Assembly: GCA_965225735.1 (NCBI GenBank)
Contig: CBDDBN010000025.1
Span: 124,001 to 188,000 of the forward strand
Direction: 5' to 3'
Source: Denitrobaculum sp965225735
GTDB lineage: Bacteria; Pseudomonadota; Alphaproteobacteria; Kiloniellales; Kiloniellaceae
DNA length: 64,000 nucleotides
Part shown: one piece after another, positions 25,860-33,970 of the stretch
Numbering within the stretch: the first letter of the stretch is position 1
Layout of the letters: each line of letters starts with the position of its first letter
Program-made: the position numbers and the translations under genes
Notes under the pieces: generated by a model
What the model was told of the DNA's origin: nothing
The model's database searches: none
Seen by the model: the letters and a program-made list of their open reading frames with translations, nothing else

Positions 25860-27213
25860 AGCGCACAGCTTCGACTCCCTGCACCTGCGCAGCGGCGGCA
25901 TGGAACAACCACCCGCTGCGCCACCCACCAGGCAATCCCTTCGCCGGCATCTGCTGACCGGTTTCGTCATCGTAGGCATTCTGATCGGCGGCGTGGGCGG
26001 CTGGTCGGCTCTGGCCTCGATTTCCAGCGCTGTGATCGCCTCCGGCAAAGTCGTGGTGGAGTCCAATAGCAAGCTGGTTCAGCACGCCGAGGGCGGCATC
26101 GTCGGCGAGATCGCCGTGCGCGATGGCGACCGCGTGGAAGCTGGCGATCTACTGGTCCGTCTTGACGGCACCGCGACCAAAGCTAACCTGGCCATCATCA
26201 CCAAGCAGATGAACGCGCTGGAAACCCGCCGGACCCGTCTGATCGCAGAGCGCGACAGAAACCGGCAACTGACCTTCCCCGAACATCTACGCAAACAGGC
26301 ACAAGCCGACAGCGCCTTCGACCTGTTGGAGGGTGAACGCAAACTCTTCGAAGCCCGGTGGGTCACCTTGTCTGGGCAGCGCGAACAGTTGCAGGAACGC
26401 ATCACCCAGACCCGCGACGAAATCGCCGGTCTGAGCGCCCAACGCGATGCCAAGGCCAGAGAGGTGGAACTGACCCTCGAGGAGTTGGAGATCATTCGAG
26501 GTTTGAAAGAAAAGAAGCTGATCCCGATCACGCAGTACATGGCGCTGGAGCGTGAGTCGGCCAAGGTAAAGGGCGAGCATGGCCAGTTGCTTGCAGAGAT
26601 CGCGCGAACCGAAGGCCGGGTCAGCGAGACCCAGCTCCAGGTCCTGCAACTCGATAAGGAATTCCGGGAAGGCGTGCTGGGCGAACTGCGTAGCGTCGAA
26701 ACGGAGCTCGCCGAGCTCGCGGAACGACGGGTCGCCGCGCTGGACCAACTTCGCAGGCTGGAGATCCAGGCGCCTCAGTCAGGCATCGTGCATCAGCTTG
26801 CCATTCACACGCGCGGCGGTGTCATCACGCCCGGCCAGGCACTAATGCAAATCATCCCTCAAGACGATACACTGATCGTCGAAGCCCGGGTTGCGCCTGG
26901 AGACATCGACCAGATCCAGGTGGGTCAGGACGCGGTCATTCACTTTACAGCCTTCAACCAGCGCACCACGCCACAGCTCAATGCCTCGCTGTTTTCGGTC
27001 GCCGCCGATCTGAGCGAAGACGAGCGCAGCGGCGAGAACTTCTTTCTCGCACGCCTAAGGCTATCGGAAGAGGAGCATGCGCGCCTGGGCGACCTGGAAC
27101 TGACGCCCGGCATGCCGGCGGAAGTCTTCATCCAGACTGGCGCGCGCACAGCTCTGAGCTATCTCGTGAAGCCGTTTGAGGATCAACTCAGCCGGGCTTT
27201 CCGGGAAGAATAG
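25840..27213 (+). CDS. HlyD-family membrane fusion protein of the type I secretion system
   Basis: This 457-residue periplasmic adaptor has a cytoplasmic N-terminal tail, one transmembrane helix (LLTGFVIVGILIGGVGGWSA, about residues 40-59), then the lipoyl-like first half IASGKVVVESNSKLVQHAEG and GGIVGEIAVRDGDRVEAGD. A long coiled coil spans about 110-310 (RTRLIAERDRNRQ; REVELTLEELEIIRGL). The second half carries LEIQAPQSGIVHQL, and the end is the HlyD/PrtE type beta domain. The start is a TTG with AGGGAG 10 bp upstream, overlapping the ABC stop, which implies coupling; ATG 25900 is an alternative. No TolC is in the window. Confidence 0.88.
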   Translation: MSQTLLEAHSFDSLHLRSGGMEQPPAAPPTRQSLRRHLLTGFVIVGILIGGVGGWSALASISSAVIASGKVVVESNSKLVQHAEGGIVGEIAVRDGDRVEAGDLLVRLDGTATKANLAIITKQMNALETRRTRLIAERDRNRQLTFPEHLRKQAQADSAFDLLEGERKLFEARWVTLSGQREQLQERITQTRDEIAGLSAQRDAKAREVELTLEELEIIRGLKEKKLIPITQYMALERESAKVKGEHGQLLAEIARTEGRVSETQLQVLQLDKEFREGVLGELRSVETELAELAERRVAALDQLRRLEIQAPQSGIVHQLAIHTRGGVITPGQALMQIIPQDDTLIVEARVAPGDIDQIQVGQDAVIHFTAFNQRTTPQLNASLFSVAADLSEDERSGENFFLARLRLSEEEHARLGDLELTPGMPAEVFIQTGARTALSYLVKPFEDQLSRAFREE

Positions 27214-27234
27214 AAAAGGATTGCGTCAAACGCG

Positions 27235-27585
27235 TCACTCTCCCGCTTCGGCCTGTGGCGCCTGAAGCGGGAGAGCCGCAACCAGCGGATGATCCTTTTC
27301 GGTCTGGTACTTGTGGTTCCAGCCCTGCGGCGAGCCCCAGCCGGTTACCTCGTCGCCGAAGAACTCCTGGTTCACTGCGATGTAGGCCGCCTCGGCCGGT
27401 TCCGCGTCCAGCTCATCACGGATGGCGTCGACCGGACAGATCGACTCGCAAAGACCGCAGTTCACGCATTCATCCGGATGGATGTAGAACATACGGCCGC
27501 CCTCGTAGATACAATCAACCGGACAGACTTCGGTGCAGGCGCCGTCTTTGATATCTACGCAGGCTTGGGAGATGATGAAGGCCAC
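27235..27585 (-). CDS. 7Fe ferredoxin (FdxA type)
   Basis: This is a 116-residue ferredoxin. Cysteines 9, 17, 21, 25, 40, 43, 46 and 50 follow the Azotobacter FdI pattern: ACTEVCPVDCIYEGG and DECVNCGLCESICPVDA. The missing second Cys of the first motif (CVDIKDGAC) points to one [3Fe-4S] and one [4Fe-4S] cluster. The form resembles actinobacterial FdxA proteins more than short clostridial ferredoxins. It is the last gene of the CoA-transferase/crotonase cluster, 3 bp after the crotonase stop, and would shuttle electrons to or from the FAD oxidoreductase in that operon (inference). Its last codons form a 12-bp inverted repeat. Confidence 0.9.
   Translation of the reverse strand: MAFIISQACVDIKDGACTEVCPVDCIYEGGRMFYIHPDECVNCGLCESICPVDAIRDELDAEPAEAAYIAVNQEFFGDEVTGWGSPQGWNHKYQTEKDHPLVAALPLQAPQAEAGE
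27238..27275 (-). terminator. 12-bp inverted repeat at the end of the ferredoxin gene
   Basis: CTCTCCCGCTTC (27238-27249) and GAAGCGGGAGAG (27264-27275) are perfect complements with a 14-base loop, lying in the last 13 codons and abutting the stop codon. On the minus strand a mild T-rich tract (CCTTTTC) follows further on. It sits between convergent operons and probably terminates or protects the long catabolic transcript. Confidence 0.55.
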
Positions 27586-27588
27586 CGA

Positions 27589-28365
27589 TCACGTCCCCGT
27601 CCAGACCGGCGCGCGCTTTTCCTGAAAGGCGCGCACGCCCTCTTCGCTGTCGTTCGACTGCAACGCCGCAACGAGTGCCGGCGTCCTCAAAGCCTGGGCC
27701 GAGCGGGCATCGAGCTGCGCCGTCTTGCGCACCGTATGCTTGATTGCCCTAACCGACAGAGGCGCACAGGCTTTGATATCGGTCACCCAGCGCTCCACGG
27801 CCGCGTCGAGATCTTCAGAAGCAACCACTTCATTCACCAAGCCCAGACTTTGGGCTTCGCTCGCCGACATTCGCCGGCCGGTGAGCAGGTAGCCCATCGC
27901 CGTCTTCTGCGGGATCAGACGTGGCAGCAGGACCATGCCGCCTTCGAGCGGCAGGCGCCCGACTCGCGATTCCGGTAGGGCGAATTTCGCCGTCTCGGCT
28001 GCAATTACGATGTCACAGCCAAGCACCATCTCGAAACCGCCGCCCATCGCCAGGCCGTTGACCCGGGCAATGACCGGAATGTCCAGGCTGTCCCGCAGTG
28101 AGATCCCGCCGAACCCGCCGGGGCGCGCCGCCCCCCAATACTCCAGGCCACTTACCGCATCCGCCGCCTTCATGTCAGCGCCGGCACTAAAGGCCCTGTC
28201 CCCTGCCCCGGTCAGAACGGCACAGCGGAGAGCCGGACTTTCCTCGATCTCACGCCAGATTTCCTCAAGGCGCGTTTCCGTCGCCGCATCGACAGCATTC
28301 ATGCGGTCCGGGCGATCGATCGTGATCCAGGCCACCTCTTCGCGAACTTCAAAGATGACCGTCAT
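27589..28365 (-). CDS. Enoyl-CoA hydratase/isomerase (crotonase) family
   Basis: This 258-residue crotonase-fold enzyme acts on an acyl-CoA thioester. The CoA-binding and oxyanion-hole blocks are DRAFSAGADMKAADA and RVNGLAMGGGFEMVLGCDIVIA, and the catalytic-region segment ALPESRVGRLPLEGGMVLL follows. GGGFEMVLGCD is close to the CaiD/EchA group, where a Glu in this helix is catalytic. It overlaps the upstream CoA-transferase gene by one base. In context it would hydrate, isomerise or cleave the CoA ester formed by that transferase. Confidence 0.92.
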   Translation of the reverse strand: MTVIFEVREEVAWITIDRPDRMNAVDAATETRLEEIWREIEESPALRCAVLTGAGDRAFSAGADMKAADAVSGLEYWGAARPGGFGGISLRDSLDIPVIARVNGLAMGGGFEMVLGCDIVIAAETAKFALPESRVGRLPLEGGMVLLPRLIPQKTAMGYLLTGRRMSASEAQSLGLVNEVVASEDLDAAVERWVTDIKACAPLSVRAIKHTVRKTAQLDARSAQALRTPALVAALQSNDSEEGVRAFQEKRAPVWTGT

Positions 28366-29564
28366 TACGCGGCCCCGGCAGTGCGCGGCTCATCCAGCAG
28401 CCGTTCGTTCTCAGCTTCGCCCAATCCAAGTTCCGCCAGCACCTCCTCTGTGTGCTCGCCGATACGCGGTGGCGCGCGGCGGACCGCAAAGGGCGCCTCT
28501 GAAAGATGAACCGGTGAAGCGATCACACGGGTTTCGCCATGCAGAGGATGATCATAGCTCGCGAGCATCCCGTTCTCTGCGGTTTGAGGATCGGCCAATG
28601 CCGTGCCAAGGGGCCGGACCTCGGCACAGAGCAGGTCCTGTTCTTCGAGCCTGGCGATCCAATGCGCCGTCGTATTGGATCCGAAGCCCTCTCGGAAACG
28701 TCGCTGCAACTCAGCCTTGCCCGCCCGCTGCGCGGGAAGGTCGGGATAGCTTTCCGACAGGTCCTCGATACCCAGCGCATTACAGATATCCTGCAAGGGA
28801 TTGGCCTTAAAGGCACCGACCAGAACCAGCGCGCCGTCCGTCGTCTCGAACACGCCACTCAGGGGCATGGCCGCCCAGTTCAACTCGCTGTTCTCAGACA
28901 TCAGGTGCGAGGCTTCCTGCATCTGCATAGCCAGCATCGAGTCGTAAAGGGACACCGAGACCTCCTGCCCTCTTCCGGTCTTCTCCCTGGCCAGAAGCGC
29001 CGCCAGCACACCTTGAACCAGATGCATGCCGGCCGTGTAGTCGCAGAGCGCGGTGGCATAGATCGTCCGCGGTGTTGTCTCGTCCGCTCGGCGCTCCATC
29101 ACGCCGGTCAGGGCCTGGGAGAGAACATCCTGCCCGCCCTTGTGGGCATAGGGTCCCGTCGGTCCGAAACCGGTGCCCGAGGCGAAGATGATGCGCGGAT
29201 TGATCTCCCGAAGTCTCTCGTAACCGAAACCCATGCGATCCATCACACCGGGCCGGAAATTGTTCACCACCACATCCGACCTGCGCACCAGTTCATAAAC
29301 CGCTTCCTTCGCGCTCTCCTGGCGGGTGTCGAGGGTGATCGAGCGCTTGTTGCGGTTCAGGCTGCAGAAGACCGGGTTGTTGCGGTCGGCCTCGCTGGTG
29401 CCGCCGAAGAAGTTCCGCGACAGCTCGCCTGAACCCGGCCGCTCGATCTTGATCACGTCGGCACCGAAATCCGCCAGCATCTGTGTCGCGCAGGGCCCGA
29501 GCATGACCTGGGTGAAGTCGACGATCCGGACGCCGTCGAGGGGAAGAGTGCTGTTACTGGACAT
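28365..29564 (-). CDS. CaiB/BaiF-type (class III) CoA-transferase
   Basis: This 399-residue enzyme moves CoA between carboxylic acids. Family blocks are LDGVRIVDFTQVMLGPCATQ, LADFGADVIKIERPGSGELS, SLNRNKRSITLDTRQE and VVNNFRPGVMDRMGFGYE. The catalytic Asp region is FASGTGFGPTGPYAHKGGQD. An upstream ATG at 29582 is in frame, but AGAGG lies before ATG 29564, which also gives the usual start just before the LDGVRI strand. It is third from the end in the minus-strand operon and would activate the imported acid as a CoA ester (inference). Confidence 0.92.
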   Translation of the reverse strand: MSSNSTLPLDGVRIVDFTQVMLGPCATQMLADFGADVIKIERPGSGELSRNFFGGTSEADRNNPVFCSLNRNKRSITLDTRQESAKEAVYELVRRSDVVVNNFRPGVMDRMGFGYERLREINPRIIFASGTGFGPTGPYAHKGGQDVLSQALTGVMERRADETTPRTIYATALCDYTAGMHLVQGVLAALLAREKTGRGQEVSVSLYDSMLAMQMQEASHLMSENSELNWAAMPLSGVFETTDGALVLVGAFKANPLQDICNALGIEDLSESYPDLPAQRAGKAELQRRFREGFGSNTTAHWIARLEEQDLLCAEVRPLGTALADPQTAENGMLASYDHPLHGETRVIASPVHLSEAPFAVRRAPPRIGEHTEEVLAELGLGEAENERLLDEPRTAGAA

Positions 29565-29615
29565 AGGGGCCTCTTGTTTCAAAACGCTTCAAAAACACTG
29601 CAATTACACACGGAC

Positions 29616-30974
29616 TCATTCCGCAGGCTCCAGAACCAGGGCATTGTCGGACGGCATGTCTCCGGGATCGGCGCCCTGGGCGCGCATCTGTTTCTGGATT
29701 GCTTTGGGGTCGACATCCCGCAGAGCAGAGTTGGAATTCAACGCCAGGGCCGAAGCGATGCCGGCCGCCTCCCCCTGCACCATGCAGGGCGGAATCTCCC
29801 GCGACATACGCTGAGCATCCGGCTCCGCCGAATAATGCCGGCCAGCGATAATCAGATTGTCGATCCCGCGTGGGAGCAGTGCCCGGTAGGGCGTGTAGTA
29901 ATCGCGTCCGCGGCAAACCGTGTCGGCGAAGTGCCGCCGGCTGACCACGTCGTCCTTGGTCACCACGTATTCACCGCGCAACTGGCGGGTCTGGCGCACG
30001 CCGATCTGCTCAGCCGTCCCCAGCAGATTCGCGTTCTTGAAGCCGGGCAGGTTTTCCCGCGCGTATTCGTAGAGCCGCATGATCCGGTCGCGCCCTTCGT
30101 ACTCCGCCTTGGTCAAGTCTTCGACGGAAATGCCGTCGTAGCCTGGCATGTGCGGGCAGTTGCACCAGACCACGCCAGGGATCGGTGTCTTGAGCCACCA
30201 CATCTCCCAGGCCCCGCCGATCAGCCGCCGGGCCTGGCGGTCCAGCTTCTTGAAGGCCTCCGGCTCTTCGTACTGGAAGCGTTCGGCTTCGTCGGTGTCG
30301 ACATTGGACAGGCGGAAGACCGTCGTGACGATGTACTGGCCTTGCGTAAATTCAGCCCCGGCGGCGGTCGCAACGTCCAGATCGCCGCTGGCGTCGATCA
30401 CCACATCACCCAGGATCGCCTGGCGCCCGGTCTTGGTCTGACAGATCACACCCTTGACCCGGCCGTCTTCGACGATGCAGTCAGAAAACCAGCTGTGGAG
30501 GCGCAGATTGATCTCAGCCTCCCGCGCGAGGTCCAGGGAAACCCGCTTCCAGGCATCGGGATCGAAGGCCACGGCGTGAATGATCGGCTGCGGATGTTCC
30601 TGAACGTGGAAATTGTGGACGCCCCAGCGCGACCACTTGCGCCACATCTCCCAATCCGCGCGGCAATCTTCGGGCGGCGGATAGACCGCGCCATTCTGAC
30701 TAGCCATGCGATCGACAAACTCCGAGACGATGCCCTTGACCGTAATCTCGTAGCCGTTGGTCATGTCGTCGAGCACCAGCACCATGCCGCCCGAGGCCAT
30801 GCCGCCGAGATGGTGATAGCGTTCGAGCAAAGTGACCGAGCAGCCGTTGCGCGCCGCCGAGACCGCCGCGGTCAAACCAGCGGCGCCGCCACCCACAACG
30901 ATCACGTCAGACTGGGCAACGACAGGCACGTCTCTTGCGGCCTCGCGTACGGATTTGTTCGGGAATTGGGACAT
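29616..30974 (-). CDS. FAD-dependent oxidoreductase (FAD_oxidored family)
   Basis: This 452-residue flavoprotein has a Rossmann site SDVIVVGGGAAGLTAAVSAA and a following Glu for ribose (TLLERYHHLGGMASGG). GDVVIDASGDLDVATAAGAE is the second dinucleotide-binding motif seen in this group, and DNLIIAGRHYSAEPDAQRM closes the FAD domain. There are no cysteine clusters of its own, so the operon's 7Fe ferredoxin could be its electron partner. It lies between the CoA-transferase and the ABC permease, 51 bp and 63 bp away. The substrate is unknown; dehydrogenation or reduction of the imported carbon compound is inference. Confidence 0.87.
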   Translation of the reverse strand: MSQFPNKSVREAARDVPVVAQSDVIVVGGGAAGLTAAVSAARNGCSVTLLERYHHLGGMASGGMVLVLDDMTNGYEITVKGIVSEFVDRMASQNGAVYPPPEDCRADWEMWRKWSRWGVHNFHVQEHPQPIIHAVAFDPDAWKRVSLDLAREAEINLRLHSWFSDCIVEDGRVKGVICQTKTGRQAILGDVVIDASGDLDVATAAGAEFTQGQYIVTTVFRLSNVDTDEAERFQYEEPEAFKKLDRQARRLIGGAWEMWWLKTPIPGVVWCNCPHMPGYDGISVEDLTKAEYEGRDRIMRLYEYARENLPGFKNANLLGTAEQIGVRQTRQLRGEYVVTKDDVVSRRHFADTVCRGRDYYTPYRALLPRGIDNLIIAGRHYSAEPDAQRMSREIPPCMVQGEAAGIASALALNSNSALRDVDPKAIQKQMRAQGADPGDMPSDNALVLEPAE

Positions 30975-31037
30975 AGTTTCCTCCTTACGGCCGCGACGGC
31001 GGCAATAGCTTTGTCAGTCTTTCGTATTCGCGCGGCG

Positions 31038-31856
31038 CTATCCCGCCTGCTCAGGTTTCCAGCGGATCACCATGCGTTCGGTCATCGTCACCGCCGTGAA
31101 CAGCAACACGGCCAGTCCGGAAGAGACGAACACGGTGGCGTAGAGCAACGCGGAGCGGAAGTTGAAGGTGGCGTCGATGATCAGGGCCCCGAGCCCGACA
31201 TCGGCCCCCACCCATTCGCCGACGATGGCCCCGATCACGCAGGTGGTCGAAGCGATCTTGAGGGCGGAAAAGAGATAAGGCAGCGAAGACGGCAGGCGGA
31301 TTTTCCAGAATATCTCCCACTTGGAGGCCGAGAGGATCCGCGCGAGCTCCAGGGTCTGCGGACTGACCGCCTGCAGCCCCCGCGTCATGTTGACCAGGGT
31401 CGGGAAAAAGCAGATCAGCGCGGCGATCACCACCTTGGCCAGCAAACCGTTCCCGAAGATCAGCACCAGGATCGGCGCGATGGCTAGGATCGGGATGGTG
31501 TTGATGAAAACGGCCAGCGGATAGAAAGCCTTCTCGACTGACTTGTGATGCACGAAAGCGATCGCGACCGAAATCGCGATCAGATTACCGATCAGGAAAC
31601 CCAGGACACTCTCGAACAAGGTCGGCCAGAAGTTGCGCAGCAGCAGCTCGGATTCCTGTGACAGCGTGGCGGCCACATCGCTTGGTGCCGGGGCGATATA
31701 GGGCGGCACACCGAAAAAGCGGACCCCGCTCTCCCAGGCCAGCAGTATCCCGGCCACCGCCAGCAGCGGTGGAAGATAGCGCCCGCGCAAAAGCAGCTTC
31801 AGAACCGAAGCCTCGCTCCCTTTCGCGGCTGCATCAAGGTTGCTCGCGACAGACAT
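31038..31856 (-). CDS. ABC transporter permease (SsuC/TauC-like)
   Basis: This 272-residue permease of the nitrate/sulfonate/taurine type has six predicted helices. LAVAGILLAWESGVRFFGVP is the first and LALIxGxLIG-like sequence FLIGNLIAISVAIAF a later one. The EAA-type contact loop is ARILSASKWEIFWKIRLPSS, and GAIVGEWVGADVGLGALIIDA is the conserved downstream block. It shares a base with the ATPase gene upstream. Permeases of this subclass carry small organic acids, sulfonates, pyrimidine precursors or aromatic acids. Confidence 0.92.
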   Translation of the reverse strand: MSVASNLDAAAKGSEASVLKLLLRGRYLPPLLAVAGILLAWESGVRFFGVPPYIAPAPSDVAATLSQESELLLRNFWPTLFESVLGFLIGNLIAISVAIAFVHHKSVEKAFYPLAVFINTIPILAIAPILVLIFGNGLLAKVVIAALICFFPTLVNMTRGLQAVSPQTLELARILSASKWEIFWKIRLPSSLPYLFSALKIASTTCVIGAIVGEWVGADVGLGALIIDATFNFRSALLYATVFVSSGLAVLLFTAVTMTERMVIRWKPEQAG

Positions 31857-32668
31857 CAGCAGGCCTCCAACAGACTGCGAAGCCGCGATGCGATCGCGAT
31901 GAATTCCGCCGTCTCCCGCATCTTGAGACGCCGGGGATAGGGCAGATCCACATCGACAACCTCATGGATCCGGCCCGGATGCGCTTTCAGCATCAGCACC
32001 CTCTGCCCCAGAAAGGCGGCCTCCGGAATGGAGTGCGTGACGAAGAGGATCGTCGTCTTGGTTTCCCGCCAGATCTGAAGGATCTGCTCGTTCAGACGAT
32101 CCCGCGTAATCTCGTCCAGGGCGCCGAAAGGCTCGTCCATCAGCAAGAGGCGCGGTTTGCAGATCAACGCGCGGGCAATCGCAACGCGCTGTCGCATACC
32201 GCCCGAAAGTTCGTGTGGCAGGGCGTTTTCGCGCCCCTTCAGACCGACGAGTTCAAGCAGCTCTTCCGGTGAGAGACCACTGTCGGGCGCCGGCGCCCCG
32301 CGCTTCATTCCCATCTCCAGCGGCAGGCGCACGTTCTCGATGGCCGTACGCCAGGGCAGCAGCGTGGCGTCCTGGAACACGAAAGAGAATTCGCGCGCAA
32401 GCCTGGCTTGCTCGGTCTCTTTTCCGAAGATCAGGACTTCGCCGGACGAAGCGGGAACGAGATCCGAAACCACCCGCAGCAAGGTCGACTTGCCGCAGCC
32501 CGAAGGCCCCAGGATGGTGAGGAATTCCCCTTCGGCGACGCTCAAGGAAACGTCCTTGAGCGCCTGAAGGCTGCCGAAGGAAACCGACACCTGCTCCAGA
32601 GAAGCTGCGACGGCCGGTGCCTGCGCAGCAACTTCCTGAAGCGGTGTTATCGGGAGAGGCCTGAGCAT
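31856..32668 (-). CDS. ABC transporter ATPase (SsuB/TauB-like)
   Basis: This 270-residue ATPase has Walker A GPSGCGKST, signature ELSGGMRQRVAIARAL, Walker B LLLMDEPFGALD and H-loop FVTHSIPEAAFLG. A Pro/Ala-rich N-terminal stretch of about 25 residues precedes the ABC fold. It starts 7 bp after the binding-protein stop and overlaps the permease by one base. The FGALDE sequence after Walker B is the nitrate/taurine subclass signature. Confidence 0.94.
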   Translation of the reverse strand: MLRPLPITPLQEVAAQAPAVAASLEQVSVSFGSLQALKDVSLSVAEGEFLTILGPSGCGKSTLLRVVSDLVPASSGEVLIFGKETEQARLAREFSFVFQDATLLPWRTAIENVRLPLEMGMKRGAPAPDSGLSPEELLELVGLKGRENALPHELSGGMRQRVAIARALICKPRLLLMDEPFGALDEITRDRLNEQILQIWRETKTTILFVTHSIPEAAFLGQRVLMLKAHPGRIHEVVDVDLPYPRRLKMRETAEFIAIASRLRSLLEAC

Positions 32669-32675
32669 TTTGGCC

Positions 32676-33719
32676 TCAGCCGACCTTCGGCCGATCGGCC
32701 GCCGTGGCCTCCAGAATAGCGGTCGTCATGACGTCGTCGACGCTCGGGACCTCGTTCTTGAACTGCCCAAGGTCAGCGTAGGTCTTGATCTGGGCCTCCC
32801 AGTTGTCCCGCTTCATGGTGCCCCAGCCGCCGGCCTTCGTCTCTTCGTTAAAGACATAACCCAGGATGATCCCCACCGCGGTGAGTTCCGATTCACGGTC
32901 CAGGTTGGGATAGCGCTCTACCAGGGCATCCACGGCTGCTTCTGGGTTTTCGCGGACCCAGGCCCAGCCGCGGGCCGTCGCACTGACGAAGGCGGCAAGC
33001 TTGTCCGAATGCTGCTCCAGGGTCTCGTCCGTGACGTAGTAGGGATTGGCGTAGAGCTGGATCCCGGCATCCCAAAGCCGCATGTCGACCCGCTGGTCAC
33101 CCAGGATCTTCAGTGCGTTGACGTTGGACTGCCAGCCGGTCACCGCCTGCACCTGCCCGGTCATCAAGGGGCCCATGTCGCCCCCCATCACAGTCACCTT
33201 GACGTCGTCCTCGGAGATACCGTGTTTGGCAAGAAGCGCTCGCAAGAGGATACGCGCCGTGCCCTGCGTGGCGATGGTCTTGCCGACCATATCCTTTGGC
33301 TCGTTGATCGGATCCTTCTTGAGCGAAAAGTAGGTGAAGGGATGCTGCTGGTAACCCGCTGCGATGCACTTGATGGGAATACCGGCCGAGCGTGCCAGCA
33401 TCAGTGAGGGGCTGGAGGAAAGCTGACCAACGTTCGAACGTCCGGAAGCGACGGAAGCGACACCGTCGACGTTGGGACCGCCCGCGACGATCTTTAGCGA
33501 AAGACCCGCGTCCTTATAGTAGCCCAGCTTGTCGGCGGCGACTTCGCCAAGCTGGCCATTGGAGATCAGCCACCCGAGTTGCATCGAGACTTCGAAGTCC
33601 TCCGCATGCGCCACACGCGCAATGCCAAGCATGCTGCCGGTGAGAGCGGCACCGGTCACCAGGCCCAGACCTTGGATGATTTGCCGACGGTGAAAACCTT
33701 CTTTCTTTGAGTAAGCCAT
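32676..33719 (-). CDS. ABC transporter substrate-binding protein, NMT1/SsuA-like
   Basis: This 347-residue periplasmic protein has a 35-residue export signal. RRQIIQGLGLVTGAALTGSM contains a twin arginine before the hydrophobic part, so Tat export is possible, with cleavage after AHA. The fold is NMT1/THI5-like: VSMQLGWLISNGQLGEVAADK, KIVAGGPNVDGVASVASGRS and MVGKTIATQGTAR. ATG 33719 has AGGAGAACAGG directly upstream; the longer frame to 33854 is rejected. It is the first gene of the seven-gene minus-strand operon. The ligand is unknown and no TPP riboswitch motif was seen upstream. Confidence 0.9.
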   Translation of the reverse strand: MAYSKKEGFHRRQIIQGLGLVTGAALTGSMLGIARVAHAEDFEVSMQLGWLISNGQLGEVAADKLGYYKDAGLSLKIVAGGPNVDGVASVASGRSNVGQLSSSPSLMLARSAGIPIKCIAAGYQQHPFTYFSLKKDPINEPKDMVGKTIATQGTARILLRALLAKHGISEDDVKVTVMGGDMGPLMTGQVQAVTGWQSNVNALKILGDQRVDMRLWDAGIQLYANPYYVTDETLEQHSDKLAAFVSATARGWAWVRENPEAAVDALVERYPNLDRESELTAVGIILGYVFNEETKAGGWGTMKRDNWEAQIKTYADLGQFKNEVPSVDDVMTTAILEATAADRPKVG

Positions 33720-33883
33720 CCTGTTCTCCTGCTTCGCCGGCCGGGGATTTATTTCTTTATGAGCCGGTTGATTTGAGCGCTCGCTGCGTCCTCGATGACT
33801 TCCATCGAGAACGGACGTATTGATCTGCGTTCGCCGAGAAGCACGCCCCCTCAACGTGCCGATTCAACTATATCGCGGCGCAA

Positions 33884-33970
33884 GGTGATGCATGGGGAAG
33901 TTTTTTTCGTCTATAGTGATGCCGAAACGGCATCACCTACTATCTGAAGGAATGCGCCCTATGCATCACC
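33884..33970. promoter_or_regulatory. Four nested GTGATGC half-sites, candidate LysR operator
   Basis: GGTGATGCAT at 33884-33893 is matched by its reverse complement ATGCATCACC at 33961-33970. Between them lies GTGATGCCG-AAA-CGGCATCAC at 33916-33936, a perfect 9-bp dyad. The outer pair is centred at 33927 and the inner pair at 33926, so the dyads are nested. Same-side half-sites are 31 and 33 bp apart, about three helical turns. The last half-site contains the LysR start codon, so binding would also cover its own translation start. Confidence 0.7.

Noticed and set aside
33720..33883. TPP riboswitch upstream of the NMT1/THI5-like binding protein
   Set aside because: No THI-box motifs (such as CTGAGA with its partner ACCTGATC) were found, so thiamine precursor uptake is not supported.
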